DNA of 64,000 nt from Halictus rubicundus (Eukaryota > Arthropoda > Insecta > Hymenoptera > Halictidae): NCBI RefSeq assembly GCF_050948215.1, contig NC_135155.1:11178001-11242000 (forward strand). The letters run 5' to 3'. The notes under the pieces were generated by a model. The model was given only the letters and a program-made list of their open reading frames with translations, searched no databases and had not been told where the DNA came from. This document shows, in pieces, positions 37,263 to 49,169 of this stretch (positions within the stretch are counted from its first letter, which is position 1; every line of letters begins with the position of its first letter). The position numbers and the translations under genes are program-made.

Positions 37263-38387
37263 AGATTTTTTATTTTACAATTACTGAAATCCTAAGATGC
37301 TTTCGTATTATAATACGAACCGCACAAAATCCAAACAAATTCAATCTTGTCATGTTTATAAGACAATCTGTATAAGTTACTTTTAGGGCTCGGTGGGTGT
37401 AGTCTAATAACGAATCGTCGACGCGAGAGTCCGAATCAACGCTATAAGACACGAGGTTGTCGCGACCGTTCGAATTTCGCTCGGAATACGTCCTTCTTTT
37501 CCTGTTTGTCCGCGTATACAATAAAGTCTCTATCTAAGCCCAATCCCCGGGTCCGTGCTGTGACATTGATCTGGTAGGGTTACTATGTACATATTTTGTT
37601 GTGACTCCGTCGACCGCGCCGAACGTAGAAAACGACAGCGCGTGTAAACGCGGACCGCTCCACAGTGGGCTAAAATGTCAATCTAGGCGGACAAAATTAT
37701 TTCAGCACTATTGTAAAACTTAAAGTCATAGTAGAATAGGTTATTGGATTCGCCTTGACGCTGGCTACAACAATACGTAATAAAAATTATATAGCGACAA
37801 TTAAAAAGTTAAGGTGACGGTAATTTTTTATTAAAAAGAAAAAGTATTTTTTTATTTTTTTCTCTGGGGGTTCAGGAATGTTGACGGAACGAGTTTTAAA
37901 ACCAAATACAGTAATGTATTTACTTACCTTTCGATGATATATTTACAAAACAATTCAAAATATCACAAAATAAAAAGGTATTCAACGAAACGCACCGCAG
38001 GACGCACGAAAACATACTGTCGTAGACAGACAAAATTTTCCGCTTTCGCACCAAGCTCGCAATACATACGGAAAAACCCAAATGTCTATTCATTATTTTA
38101 TCACAGGTGGTTAGTCACCCTACCTAGGACACAGGTAAAACAAAAATGTTCCGATTCTAAGGACATTTAATTTTTGCATTATTCCTCGCTATAATTGCCG
38201 TTTCGCAGGAAGGAAGGCGAGAGCGAGTACACCGTAGAAAAAGTACCTACATGTTTTCTTGGTGAAACCATGTAGCGAGAGTGTTTGCGATAGTGTGGCG
38301 GTTGCGTGGCAACACTGCAGCGGTAGTGGTGCGAGAACGCGGGTGTCTCCGTCCACATCTACTTAGACGTAGATACATATTTACGCG

Positions 38388-39765
38388 CAACTCTCGCTCG
38401 ACCTTTTCGTTCGACTCTTCGCTCTAAAAACTGACTCTTCCAAAACAACTCGAGTTGCTCGTCCACTGCCCTTCTCCGACCCCCGCCAAGCATGCCCAGA
38501 AACCTAGCTAGAAAAAACGAGCACCGAGCGCAGGTGTTCACTTCGGCTTTCCCAAAAAAACGGGCAACGAGCGCACGTATACATTTCGGTGCTCGGTGAC
38601 GCGTAGCCCGAACTGCTGTTCCTACAACACACATAGTTGGAATCGTTTAGATTACCCCGTAAGCGATAGCTTTAGTGAAAAATATTACTGTTAAAAAAAT
38701 TTGAGTGGTTTCGACGAAGATATAATTTGGTGCGACTGTCCGATCAACATACGAAAGTCAAGTTGTCATCTTGGAATCATCGAATTGTAAGATCTTTAAC
38801 ACTAGAAAAACCAAGGGAGGTCAAAATGACTTGTTTGGCATTTCTTATAATCATTACTCATTTTCAGTACATTTTTTTTTTCTAAAATTTTGTAAGACTT
38901 TTTCTAAAATATGTAAATAATTAATTCTGTAAAGCAATTTTCTTTTTTTTTTGTCTTTTTGTTGCAAAATTTGATGTAGTATACCTACGTATACCGAACG
39001 GATCATTTCGATCCCCGCGAAACGTAAGTAATCTTGTGATTTTTTCATTCTTTTTTTAACCCTTATCGGACGCTAGCTTTTTATACGTGATTCTCACTAG
39101 GTTGTAGCTGCTTTCGGTAAATATGCGAAAAATTTCCGGTATTATGAGAATAACATTTTTGTTAGAAATTATTTATTTTTTGAAGGAGTATTGCAAATAC
39201 ATGAGTTTCAAATAATTATTTATAAGTTTTTAATGTATGATATTTTTCGAAACAATCTTCAACATGAAGGAATTGTTAACTGCTTAACTGACAAGGCAAT
39301 CGTGCCCGCATTTCACAGAGAGCGAGTTTCGACAGGTTCCGTCTTGTCACCTCCCACGTGACGTACGACCGCAACGACAAAATACTGTGGTCACGTGAGA
39401 GGTGACTCACGACTGATAAGGGTTAATTTCTTCATATTTTTGCATGACCGTAACAATATTTTCGTTTCTATATAAAAACGTGTAACGCCTGTATATATTG
39501 ATATGTTTTCGATGCTCTTGCATCGCAGAAAGTATTTCGCATTTACTCAGAAAGAAACGCTGACAGAGGAAATGTTATTTTGTGCCATAATACTTTCCGA
39601 AAATCGGAATTCTATTCGTTATCGTGATCTGCAGAAATATTTTAACCCATAAAATTGCTTAGGTACTATGGGAAAATTTTCACGAAGCTGTAAATTACTG
39701 GAAGAAATAAATAAAAACAAGTCATTCTGACCCCTCCGGTAAAAATAGGTATACGTCAATTGTCG
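38388..39765. repeat. Duplicated repeat, copy 1 (with nested TTAA insertion)
   Basis: Matches 50838-51778 over its whole length apart from the element 39060-39422, which is absent from the other copy. Includes a CACTAG terminus after TTAA at 38796-38799. On the minus strand a frame at 38359-38634 shares FFGKAEVNTCAR and EQLELFWKSQFLER with copy 2. Confidence 0.85.
39060..39422. mobile_element. CCCTTATCGG piggyBac-like element (TTAA), nested
   Basis: TTAA at 39056-39059 and 39423-39426. Termini CCCTTATCGG and CTGATAAGGG. The empty site is seen at about 51457 in copy 2 (CTTTTCTTAATTTCTTCATA). Confidence 0.92.
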
Positions 39766-40043
39766 ATTGCTTTGTGTAATGGGTGGGGGGGGGGGGGGAG
39801 ATGCGTGATATACCTGTGAACAAGAATGTGTAGCGTCCGTCGCGAGGGTGATCGACAACAGTTTGAAAAAAATTTGAGGGATCATTCTTTGGACAAACCG
39901 TCGATTGAAATTAAAATATTAACAGATTGCGATTTCAAGACCTTACCGATTCGTCAATAATAGTAAACCAGATCATAAAGCATGTATACAATGCATTTTT
40001 CAGTATTTATTCCTCATTTTATTTTTTTTTTCCAAGAAATATA

Positions 40044-40726
40044 CAGTGACTCCCACTTATATTCGCACGCTTTTAAAAATCGTATAACTTTGTTAACATT
40101 GGACCATACGACTTGGATTTTTTTTTAAAGAAGTTAGCACAATTGATACATAAAGTGAAATAAATTTTTTACAAAAATTGCAATTGGTCGAAATTTCGGA
40201 GTAAATACTAAAAGTTGTATTTTGCAACTTTTTTACGTGGAATTACATTGAAAATTTAGAAAGTACGATTTGTAGATCTGTATGAATAATACATATTCTA
40301 AGAATTTTATCAAGATCGGTCAACGTTGCAGTGAGTTTCAGATATTTCGAAATGATCACATAAGGGCGAAATTCCCTGACGAGGCCAAAATTCTGCGACT
40401 TTCACCCAAAGTTTTCATCGTTAAACTAACGTAGCTAATTGCAACTTTGACCGATTTAGATGAAATATTCAGAATATGTATAATTGATACATATGTACGA
40501 AACGTACTTTTTAAATATTTAATATAAGCCCACATAAAAATGTTGCAAAATGTTTCAGTACTTTCTCTGCAATTTCGACCAATTGCAATTTTAATCAAAC
40601 ATTTTTTTTTCACGTTATGTAGCGAACCACTTGTTCCAGCTTCTCAAAAAAATTCAAGTAGTATAATCCAATATTGACAAAGTTATGCGATTTTTAAGAG
40701 CGTCCGAATATTAGTGGGAGTCACTG
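40044..40726. mobile_element. CAGTGACTCCCA foldback element, ~300-bp arms (TA)
   Basis: Termini CAGTGACTCCCACT and AGTGGGAGTCACTG, TA at 40042-40043 and 40727-40728. Arms about 40044-40340 and 40430-40726 are inverted copies along their full length, leaving about 90 bp in the centre. No transposase frame. Confidence 0.88.
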
Positions 40727-40737
40727 TATGTAGCCTG

Positions 40738-41187
40738 TCCTACCTACCGCGGCCGGTCAATTTGACCGCACGAGATAATGTGGTACATATTTACTCCTCT
40801 AAACCTAAACAATCAGTCTAAAAGAAAGGCTATTCTCAATGTGGCATGGTCAACTCAAAATAAATGAGCCGCCTTACTGAATGAGACGCTATCAAGTTGC
40901 GCACGTGCCTGGTTGATAATACTGTTTCATGGTAAATAAGTACATCCAAACCGTAAAGGTGGACGACACAGTACAATTTTGTAAATCGAGGAGAGAGCAT
41001 CGCAGTATTCTTTACCTAATTGAAATTATATGAAACTAAATTTGTATCGTCAATCTACTAATTCATTCAGCAACAAATTGACTATTACCTACGTTCAATT
41101 ATATTAACAATAACTTTTTTCAAGGATCGGTCATTCTGACTGCGCACGGTAGGAATAGGTGTACTAGAAGTGTCGGTAGGCTTAGTG
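40738..41187. mobile_element. CACTA-family (TTAA) element, left end worn
   Basis: Left part CCTACCGCGGCCGGTCAATTTG, right end GGTAGGCTTAGTG followed by TTAA. The first bases are lost where the CAGTGACTCCCA element ends. Confidence 0.55.
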
Positions 41188-41394
41188 TTAAATTTTCTCT
41201 CGGCTGTTGTCGAACGTTCCGTAGATTCGCTAAAAATTGCAAGCGTCCGCATACTTTTGAGCGGCAGTGTATACGCGCGTGCATGAACGCGCGCACACCG
41301 GACCAACACCGAAACAGAGCCAGAAAACGGTGAAGAAAGGGGGAGCGTGTGTGCGAGTGGGAGAGAGCGAGCGAGAAAGGGTGAAAAGCGGTGG

Positions 41395-41397
<3 letters not shown>

Positions 41398-41441
<44 letters not shown>
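41398..41441. repeat. GA dinucleotide run
   Basis: About 22 GA units; the overlapping long frames on both strands (RERERE / LSLSLS) are products of it. Confidence 0.95.
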
Positions 41442-41443
<2 letters not shown>

Positions 41444-43858
41444 GCGATTGCCATTGCTGTTGCCCCTGCCACCGCCGCGCCGTTGCCATCGCCGTTACCA
41501 CCGCACCGCTCTGCTCCGCTCCGCACCGCTCCGCTCCGCCGTTGCCCCTGCCGCGCCGGTAGGCAGCAGCGAGCGGAACAGCGCGGAGAACCAGAGAAAC
41601 GAAGAAACGTAGAAGCGTGTTGGCTCGGGCTCGAGCGAGGCGATCGACGACAACAGTGCGAGAGCGTCGACGCGTACCGCGTATCGCGTAGACTCGAGAA
41701 ACGCGCTTCACGTAGTCGAATCACTGCGACTAGCTGGCTGGCTAGCTAGAGCTGCTCGTCTCTCTTTCTCTCTCTCTTTCTCGATTTCCAAAATGGGTTA
41801 AACGGTGCTCCTTTGACGTTTTGAATCGTGATTCGATCGTGCCTCGCGCGTAATCCCCGCCGCGGCGGTCATTATTTCCCAGAGTGCGAGATATTGGAGC
41901 AAAGTGAATCGCGGGTGTGCGACCGATCGATCTTGTATTCGTTCGAAAGTGCCGTCGAATGTTATCCATACTGTGACGAGAAGAAACGCGTTGAACGCGA
42001 AGAAACGAACGGTGCGCGATCGAGACGTTAAACGCGTAATTTTGTGCGACAATTATATATGTATACGTGCATATACATATAAAGGTTGACTTTACTGGGA
42101 GCGTAAACGTGCAGAAAACCTTGATCGAACGAAAGAAAAATTGGATACACCGGAGTGCTCGACCTGCTCAGCCAGCGCGAGGAGCGGAGGGCACCGCGCG
42201 AAAATGCCAAGAAACGGATAAATGCGAGAATTTGTTTCGGTTCGAATCGAGCGAAAAGGAGACGAGAACAGCTAACGTAGACAGTGGGTGACGACAGCGC
42301 GGCCAGCCGCGGACAATGCCGCAACTACGTGACCGACCGAGCCTCGATCACCGATACGACCTGCCAAGATCAACGTCGATCTCGAAGGGCGGCCCGTCGC
42401 GTCGGCGCCGTTCTTCCTAGGAGCTTGTGCAATCGGCGAGCAGATTCGAGGGAACGATTATTTTTCTCTAGGTTGGTTGAAACGCGCTTTGGATATCGGA
42501 AAGCTTCGAGGTGCGAGCGCAGCTCCACCAGAAACCGTTAATCGCGAGCCTGGATCGGATCGAGCTAAGTAGGACGAAGCGCAATAATTCTACTTAAACG
42601 AGTAGTGGTGCCTGCTATTCGCGAGCGCGCTTCAGCAATTTCCTCCTGTCTGAAAAACTTTCGAACCGCGCTATCGAACGATTACGAAATCCAAGTGGAT
42701 TCAATTCGTTTCCGTTCCGTACCGATCTGATCCGATACGATTCGGTTCGGTTCAATTCCATTTCGCTGTCCTGTTGGTGCCCGCGATCGTCGACGCACCA
42801 AATAAATCGGACGGAGCCGACGGTACATGGAAGATAAGTATGTTTCGCGAGGGGGGCGGCCAGACGATCGTTATCGGTTCTACTTTTGAAAGGAAGCGGT
42901 ATCGTTTCCTCGTACTTCGTTACCGCGAACCACCGATAAGGGTAAACGCTGCGAGTTGACGTGGATCGGGACGATCTTGAGAAACACGTGCGATCGCGCG
43001 GTTCACGGTACTGGCGCGACAACCGCTGCTGCGTACCGGTCGTTTGCGCGCGCGCGCGGGCCCGCACCGCACGCGACCACCGTTCAATTTCGAGTACAGA
43101 GGGACACGTTGGAATACCAGGAATACGGAAAGCGATTCGTCGTAGTGTGCGCAACAAGTTCGGGGAAGCACGTGACTCTTCGAGCAGCTACCGAGGCAAA
43201 CATCCGAGCAACAGAATAGATAACGTTCGTAATCACGGACGTTATCCGAATCGCGTATCCGTGTAGTTCTCTCCATCTTTCCCTCTTTCTTTCTTTCTCT
43301 TTCTTTTTCGCGGTCTGTCGTAGGAAAATTCGCTGGCCGAATTCGAAGAAAATTTCCAGGATCGTTGTTCAGAAATTCGTGAAAACAAAGGGGAGAAAGG
43401 TGGGGGTCGGGGTGGAATTGGAAGAAATTTGGTATCGCGTTTTACCAACACTCGGTTGGAAGCAATAGGTTGGTGCGTATGAAATGTCGGATTCTTTCAG
43501 GGAATGATGAAAGACGTTTATTCGATCAAAATACATAAATATTTTGAATGCGTAAATGCTATTCGTAGACGGTTTGCGTTTTCATGGGTAACGAGCACCG
43601 GTGTGGTCCTTTCAATGTCCGTTTTGTTTCGGAAGCGTTTATTAAAGTAAACTGTAAAAAAGACATCGTCCGTCGGACCGTTAACGATACTTTTACAAGA
43701 ACGATCGTTTGCGTAAGAAACAGGGGCGCGATACGGTCGAATCGAAATCCGTCGCTTGACACGCACCAACCTAATACGTATTTCGGCCGAAGGTGGAAAC
43801 CGTTGAACGACTTTCCCAGTTCGTGGGTTCGTTTTCGACTCGTCTGACGAGAGAACAA

Positions 43859-44261
43859 ATGCCTGTCGCGTCGGAAGACTGGATGCCGCATCCGGCCAAC
43901 ATAACCAGTTCCATCACCACCGTCAAAGGTGCTACCATTCAAAGCACGACCACAGCTTGGATGTCGCCGTACAGCAGAACGTCGTCTTCGGAACGATCTC
44001 CTTCGAACAACAATAATAACAACAACAACAACAATAACAACAACAACCATCACCATCATCACCACCATCACCACCATCATCATCACAATCACCACCACCA
44101 TCATCGTCGCAACAGCAGCGGCAACGGTAACATCACCACCAACAACAGTAACAACAATGGTGTTGTCATACTCGAAGGATGCAGACCACCCGCTGCTACC
44201 ACGGCTAGAAGATTTCTGCGGTGGTTCAGCAGACTCGGACAACCACCGATGGGAAAGTCAG
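43859..44261 (+). CDS. Alternative first coding exon B with Asn and His runs
   Basis: ATG at 43859 in good insect context (ACAAATG) opens 134 codons: MPVASEDWMPHPANITSS.., a Ser/Thr-rich part, then Asn x14 (residues 50-63), His x13 (64-76), Asn, His x5 (78-82). It continues with RRNSSGNGN and RRFLRWFSRLGQPP, and ends with a phase-1 donor (TCAG/GTAAAT). AAC/AAT and CAC/CAT codons are mixed within the runs, so this is not one pure triplet repeat, which supports selection at the protein level. An intron-retained read stops three codons later. The basic, aromatic RRFLRWF segment could bind membrane or a partner, but no domain is recognised. The donor phase matches exons A and C. Confidence 0.6.
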
Positions 44262-44514
44262 GTAAATCCTGATCGATCTTTGGATCGCGAACGTCCAACG
44301 AAACGGTTCGATACGATACGATTCCGATCGAATTTGTTCGATGCTCGGTATCACGAACAAAAATATGTATTTTTTTTGTGTGCGTTCGACTGTCTTCCCC
44401 GAGCCTTCCATGGGACATTGTAATTCTGCTACTTACTACATAATCGGCAATTCGGATGTCCCTTTCGAGAAGACTCGTTCACTATACGGCGTACACGGGA
44501 TGGGAATAAGTAGA

Positions 44515-46050
44515 GTAATTAATTTCGTAAATAATAGATAAAGAAATAAATGGTAATTATATAGAAGTTGGTCCACCTTACCGATTTTGATGGCTTTGAA
44601 ATATGTTGTCAAGGTCATCATTCTGAACAAATTTTTCCTATACATGTTACTGCCGCTCGATTTTAGTTTTCGAGATATTCGCAAAAAACTATTCCTAATA
44701 CTGTATCGAATTTTCCTTATTCTTGCACGCTCCGTGGCAACGTAAACCTGTACCGGCGCGGCGTCTGTTTACTTTTTTTTTGTAAACACGCTGTGGAAAT
44801 GAGAGAGAAAACAGAGTCTCACTCTGGTCATACATGTATCAGATAAGATTTCAATTTGGAAAGACTACTCTTCGAATTCCGTATGCGTGGGGCATGTCTC
44901 ATTACACGTGTATATCACGATGTCCGATAAATTCCTTTGACAAAACTGTATATTAGCAGGAAATTGATATTATTAATCATTTAACAATCATTTTTATGCA
45001 CATATACTGCTAATTTCTTTTTAATTTATTAATTTTATTCTTAAATTTCATTTTTTTAGGAATAACTATTATTACATGTACATTAGTAACCAAATTTAGA
45101 TTTTTGTAAAAACTTTTGCCATGGCCGAGTAGTATGTATTCTTAATTTGTTGTTAATATATGTTTTATACCTATTGGAAAAGTAATAAAAATGTAAGCAT
45201 AGGTCGAAACTGTTTGGAAGAACGTGAATGGGGATCGCATTTCAGGTACTGAGAATCAGTCGAATATCGAATAGTGATTTGTTAAGTTTGTTAATTTAGT
45301 TTACTCCTATTATAATTTGTTTATGTTTCTTATTATTAATTTTACACATGGTTCATTTATTATTAATTTCGTTTTAAATTTGTTATTTTTTAAAAATAAA
45401 TTTCATTTATAATAATTATTAATTTCTTGTTAAATTTATTAATTATATTGGCATATAGTATACATTATATATACATGTATTATATACATGTATATAATAT
45501 ACATTGATAACCAAATCTAGAGGAATTCCCAAAAACAGGCCATTTTTAACCACAACACATTCTGTTCCTATGATTTTTTCATTACTAGATCGAATTCTGG
45601 ATGACAGCTACAATGCAAAGATTATGCGAATAGTTGTGGTTAGGTCGTGGAGGGGGCGGAGAGGTCCAGCCATTAGGCCTGCCAGGCCACGCATACGAAA
45701 ATCGAAGAGTAGTCTCTCAAAATTGAAAGCTCCCCTTATAAATGTATGAGCAGAGCGAGAACCTGTTTTCTCTCTCGTCTCCACAGCGTGTTTACAAAAA
45801 TAAAGTAAACAAACGCCGCGCCGGAACAGGCTTGCGTTGCCACGGTGCGTGCAAGAATACGGAAAATTCAATAGAGTGTTAGCAATAGTTTTTTGCGAAT
45901 ATCTCGAAAACTAAAACCGAGTGGCGGTAACATGTATACGGAAAAGTTGTTCAGAATGACGACATTCACAACATATTTCAAGCTCATCAAAATCGGCGAG
46001 GAGGACCAACTTCTATATAATCACCAAATAAGTAAATAAATAAATTAAGG
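44515..46050. mobile_element. 1.5-kb element with ~340-bp inverted arms
   Basis: Left arm 44515-44905 and right arm 45680-46050 are inverted copies: TATATAGAAGTTGGTCC against GGACCAACTTCTATATA, TCATTCTGAACAA, TTTTGAGAGACTACTCTTCG, and others. The AT-rich middle has no coding frame. Outer ends are approximate and no clear target duplication was found, so the superfamily is open. Confidence 0.75.
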
Positions 46051-46460
46051 TAACCCGAGAAAGCCCTCGAATGTAAAAAGTTCAACTTGGTAGACATTTT
46101 CTGTTTTCACGAGAAGAGCTGCGATCCGATAAATTACGGGACTGTCTGCGAAAGCACGACAGTACGTCCGGCGAGTAATAATGCCTCGGCATTAGAATTA
46201 ACCGCACGGTACTGTTAGTTGCAGTTAGTCGCAGGTGCTACGCGCATACTATCGCGGCAGTGACCACTTAATAAAAAGACGACGCTGACGAAGCGACGGG
46301 AGCACACGCTTGCTCTCGTAATAGATACATATAATGGTACAGCGCGCAATCGATACCAAAGCCCGGCCCGATAACGGTGTCTCTTCGCGTCGCCGAATTC
46401 TTCTTCTCGTTTTCCGCGTCCGAAATAGTTACGAGCTCCTGCGACTGCGTGCTGGCCCAG

Positions 46461-46500
46461 CGTCGTCTAGCGTCGTCTAGCGTCGTTTAGCAACGTCTAC
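46461..46500. repeat. 10-bp tandem repeat (AGCGTCGTCT)
   Basis: Three copies plus a varied fourth. Confidence 0.9.
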
Positions 46501-46790
46501 CATAAGCTTCCGAGTATTTTTTGCTGCACGTACTGGTATGAACGCAACGCTGATTCGATATTCCCACACGACAGTCCTCGAATTCTTTCGGAAGAGGTGA
46601 ACTCGAATTGGAGCAAATATCGATAGAGAGATGCTTCCAGTCATTTTATAGAGTTTCTATAGTGTTATTTATTACGCCGTCGTACCGTCGCATACGTTGA
46701 CCGCCGACTCGACGACCGCGAACATAAAATAAAACGAGGCAATCTGTTTCACGGAACCGAGGCAGAAAAAGCAACATTAAGATTTATCGC

Positions 46791-46920
46791 TCGACTGCGG
46801 ATCTTTATGCGAAATTGTCTGCAACGATTGCAACAAACGGGAGCGGAATAAAAATTTCTTTGGCTCTCTGATAATATTCTATCGTCTTAAGTTTTGCTTA
46901 CTCCGACGATCCGCAGTCTA
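46791..46920. mobile_element. ACTGCGGATC MITE
   Basis: Termini CGACTGCGGATC and GATCCGCAGTC, followed by a TA microsatellite (to about 46968) that may have grown from its target. Confidence 0.75.
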
Positions 46921-46922
46921 TT

Positions 46923-46925
<3 letters not shown>

Positions 46926-46968
<43 letters not shown>
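46926..46968. repeat. TA dinucleotide run
   Basis: About 21 TA units. Confidence 0.95.
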
Positions 46969-46972
<4 letters not shown>

Positions 46973-48721
46973 TACTCCTTCGTTATCGCGTATCGGCACA
47001 TCAATTTGGTACGAAATAATTCCGAAATGTGATTAACGCCTTCAGGGTCGGGTTATACTAGCCGGTCCGGTCCGTGAGGGTCTATAAACGTTGGATACAA
47101 AAACAGGGTTCTGTTCTGTAGACAGAATTTGGCTACCCTTTTTTTTTGTGTCTAGCGTTTATAAACCGTCATGGTTCGGATCGACTAGTATAACCAGACC
47201 CTGATACGGCGGTCGACGCGTGAAACGCGAAGGTACACACGTTTTTTCTTTCCCCGAAGCGGGCCTGCACGCGTTAAGTTAAACGTCGCGTCGTTCGCGC
47301 TAACGAGCGTTCCGCGTCGTGTCAACAAAAGAAGATTATTCTTGAGATTGTAAGTCGGTGGCGAGCGTAGCGGGGCGACACGATAACTGGGCCGGAAAGA
47401 GGACGAACCGTAAACTTGATAAATAAACATTAGAGTCGGTGCGCAAACCAGGTCGCAATCGCTGCTGGCAACTCGGCTCGGCGTGCCTCGGAATTCGTAA
47501 TAATCGCTTATTCCTTCTCGTTTCATTCTCTGCCATGCCCCTTCTTTCTATGATTATATTACACGGACATAAGTTCGGCGTATAACTATCCTCCGCGAAA
47601 TACCCGTTGCTCATTCCGTGTTTTACATTGTACAATCTTTATTCTGTATTTTGTGTATTCTCCGTTCATGGGAACGAGTTCGAATCGGGAGCACGTGTTA
47701 CGGCCACCGACGATCTTCCAGCACAACGACGTTCTAGCATCGCTCGACTCGCGAATTAGTCTAATGAGAGAAAAAAACAGCTTACGCAAGCTTGCCATTT
47801 ATAACCTGACCGTCTCGATCGTTCCGTTCTGCTTGCTGCCGACGCACGCGCGGATATTAAATCCCTGTGTATTGTGTGTCGGGTCATCCTATAAGTCGCG
47901 TTGTTTTTCGAGGCTAACTTTAATTGGTAAGCGTGAAATAAACAACGCTTAATCGTTGACGCATTGATCGTCCTTTCATTTGTCGATTTTTTCATTTCGT
48001 TCCGAACGCATTGCGAAACTCTGCACCGGTCACAAATCATTTTCCCTTTCACGATTTTCGACACCGTTCGCCCTCGCAGAATTTGTTCGACCGCATAAAT
48101 GGGTTATTCGCAGGCGCGAACCGGGTTTCGGTCTATGCATTAGAATCAGAACGCGAGCACACGGATTTTTTCGTACCGTTACTCATTATTCGAGAATTTG
48201 TTTTGCTCCAAATATCAGGGGAACGTGTGGCCGAACGGTGTACCGCTCGGCGTTCGCGCCAAATCGAACGGAATAAGAAGTATATTTGCATACTCCGTTC
48301 ATCGAGGTCGATTCGATCGGAGAAGAAAATGGACAATCGAACGGAAAGCAAAGAGAACGAAGCGAACTAGACAAGGTGGTGATCGCGCGTGAGAATCGTT
48401 TTAACGAAGTTCGCAACGTTGGGTAATTGTTGGCTCGTCGTTTATACGGTTATACGAGCAGTCGATGTTAGCTCGTCTCGTACGACACATGGGAAAATAC
48501 CGACCAACGAGAGTTTCGTTAGTCATCGAGGTTTTCTTAACGGAAAGTTTACGATTCCCGTGAATTCGTGTTAACAGAAAACCAGAATTATTCCGTTCCA
48601 TCGACTTGTTCGCTTTCTTCCTTTGCTTTCTGTTGAACTGTTTTGCCGTTGAAGATCCTGCGTATTTCGTTCGAACTCTTTTAGTGTCGAGATATCGGCC
48701 CTCGTGACGTATCACTTTTAA

Positions 48722-48932
48722 CACTAGGTTTACGGAGCCCTAAAAGTGGCCAGTTTGGATTATTTTATGAAAATATCAAGAATATATTCAGCCAGATTTT
48801 GAGCAGCATAATATATGTTCCAATGAATAAACGTGTTAAATAAATTTCCTATAAATGCATGTTTACGATCACAATAATTGTAAATTAAGGAATCTAGAAC
48901 CTGTTATCCTGACGGGTCCCGTAAATCTAGTG
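48722..48932. mobile_element. CACTAGGTTTACGG MITE (TTAA)
   Basis: TTAA before CACTAGGTTTACGG; the right end CCGTAAATCTAGTG is followed by TTAG. Confidence 0.8.
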
Positions 48933-49137
48933 TTAGTGTTATTGGTAAGCTTTAAAAGAGCAGGTGTTAAAAGATTTGGCGTTAAAAGAGATTTTGGACG
49001 TAACAGATTGATGTCACGCATCCTCCTTCTCGTATATGCAATTACAATATCAGGGTCGCATGGAACAATCTTTTTGTTAGAATACTATGCTTTGTGCATC
49101 GCACGAGGAAAACAGCGAGAAGGGGTAGAAAGAGGTA

Positions 49138-49169
49138 GAGAGGGAGAGAGAGAGAGAGAGAGAGAGAGA
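49138..49169. repeat. GA dinucleotide run
   Basis: About 15 GA units, giving an artificial RERERE frame. Confidence 0.9.

Larger units (their letters stand above)
33422..43858. other. Gene-poor repeat-rich stretch between exons A and B
   Basis: No coding exon supported. Holds TTAA elements (33644, 37225 single end, 38800, 39060), foldbacks (35431, 40044), the duplicated repeat 38388-39765, and a CpG-rich, GA-repeat-rich zone at 41200-43250 that may be a promoter region for exon B. Confidence 0.45.

Noticed and set aside
41085..41749. Long overlapping frames on both strands
   Set aside because: Created by the GA run and proline/alanine-like CpG repeats; no splice signals or family similarity, and both strands stay open together.
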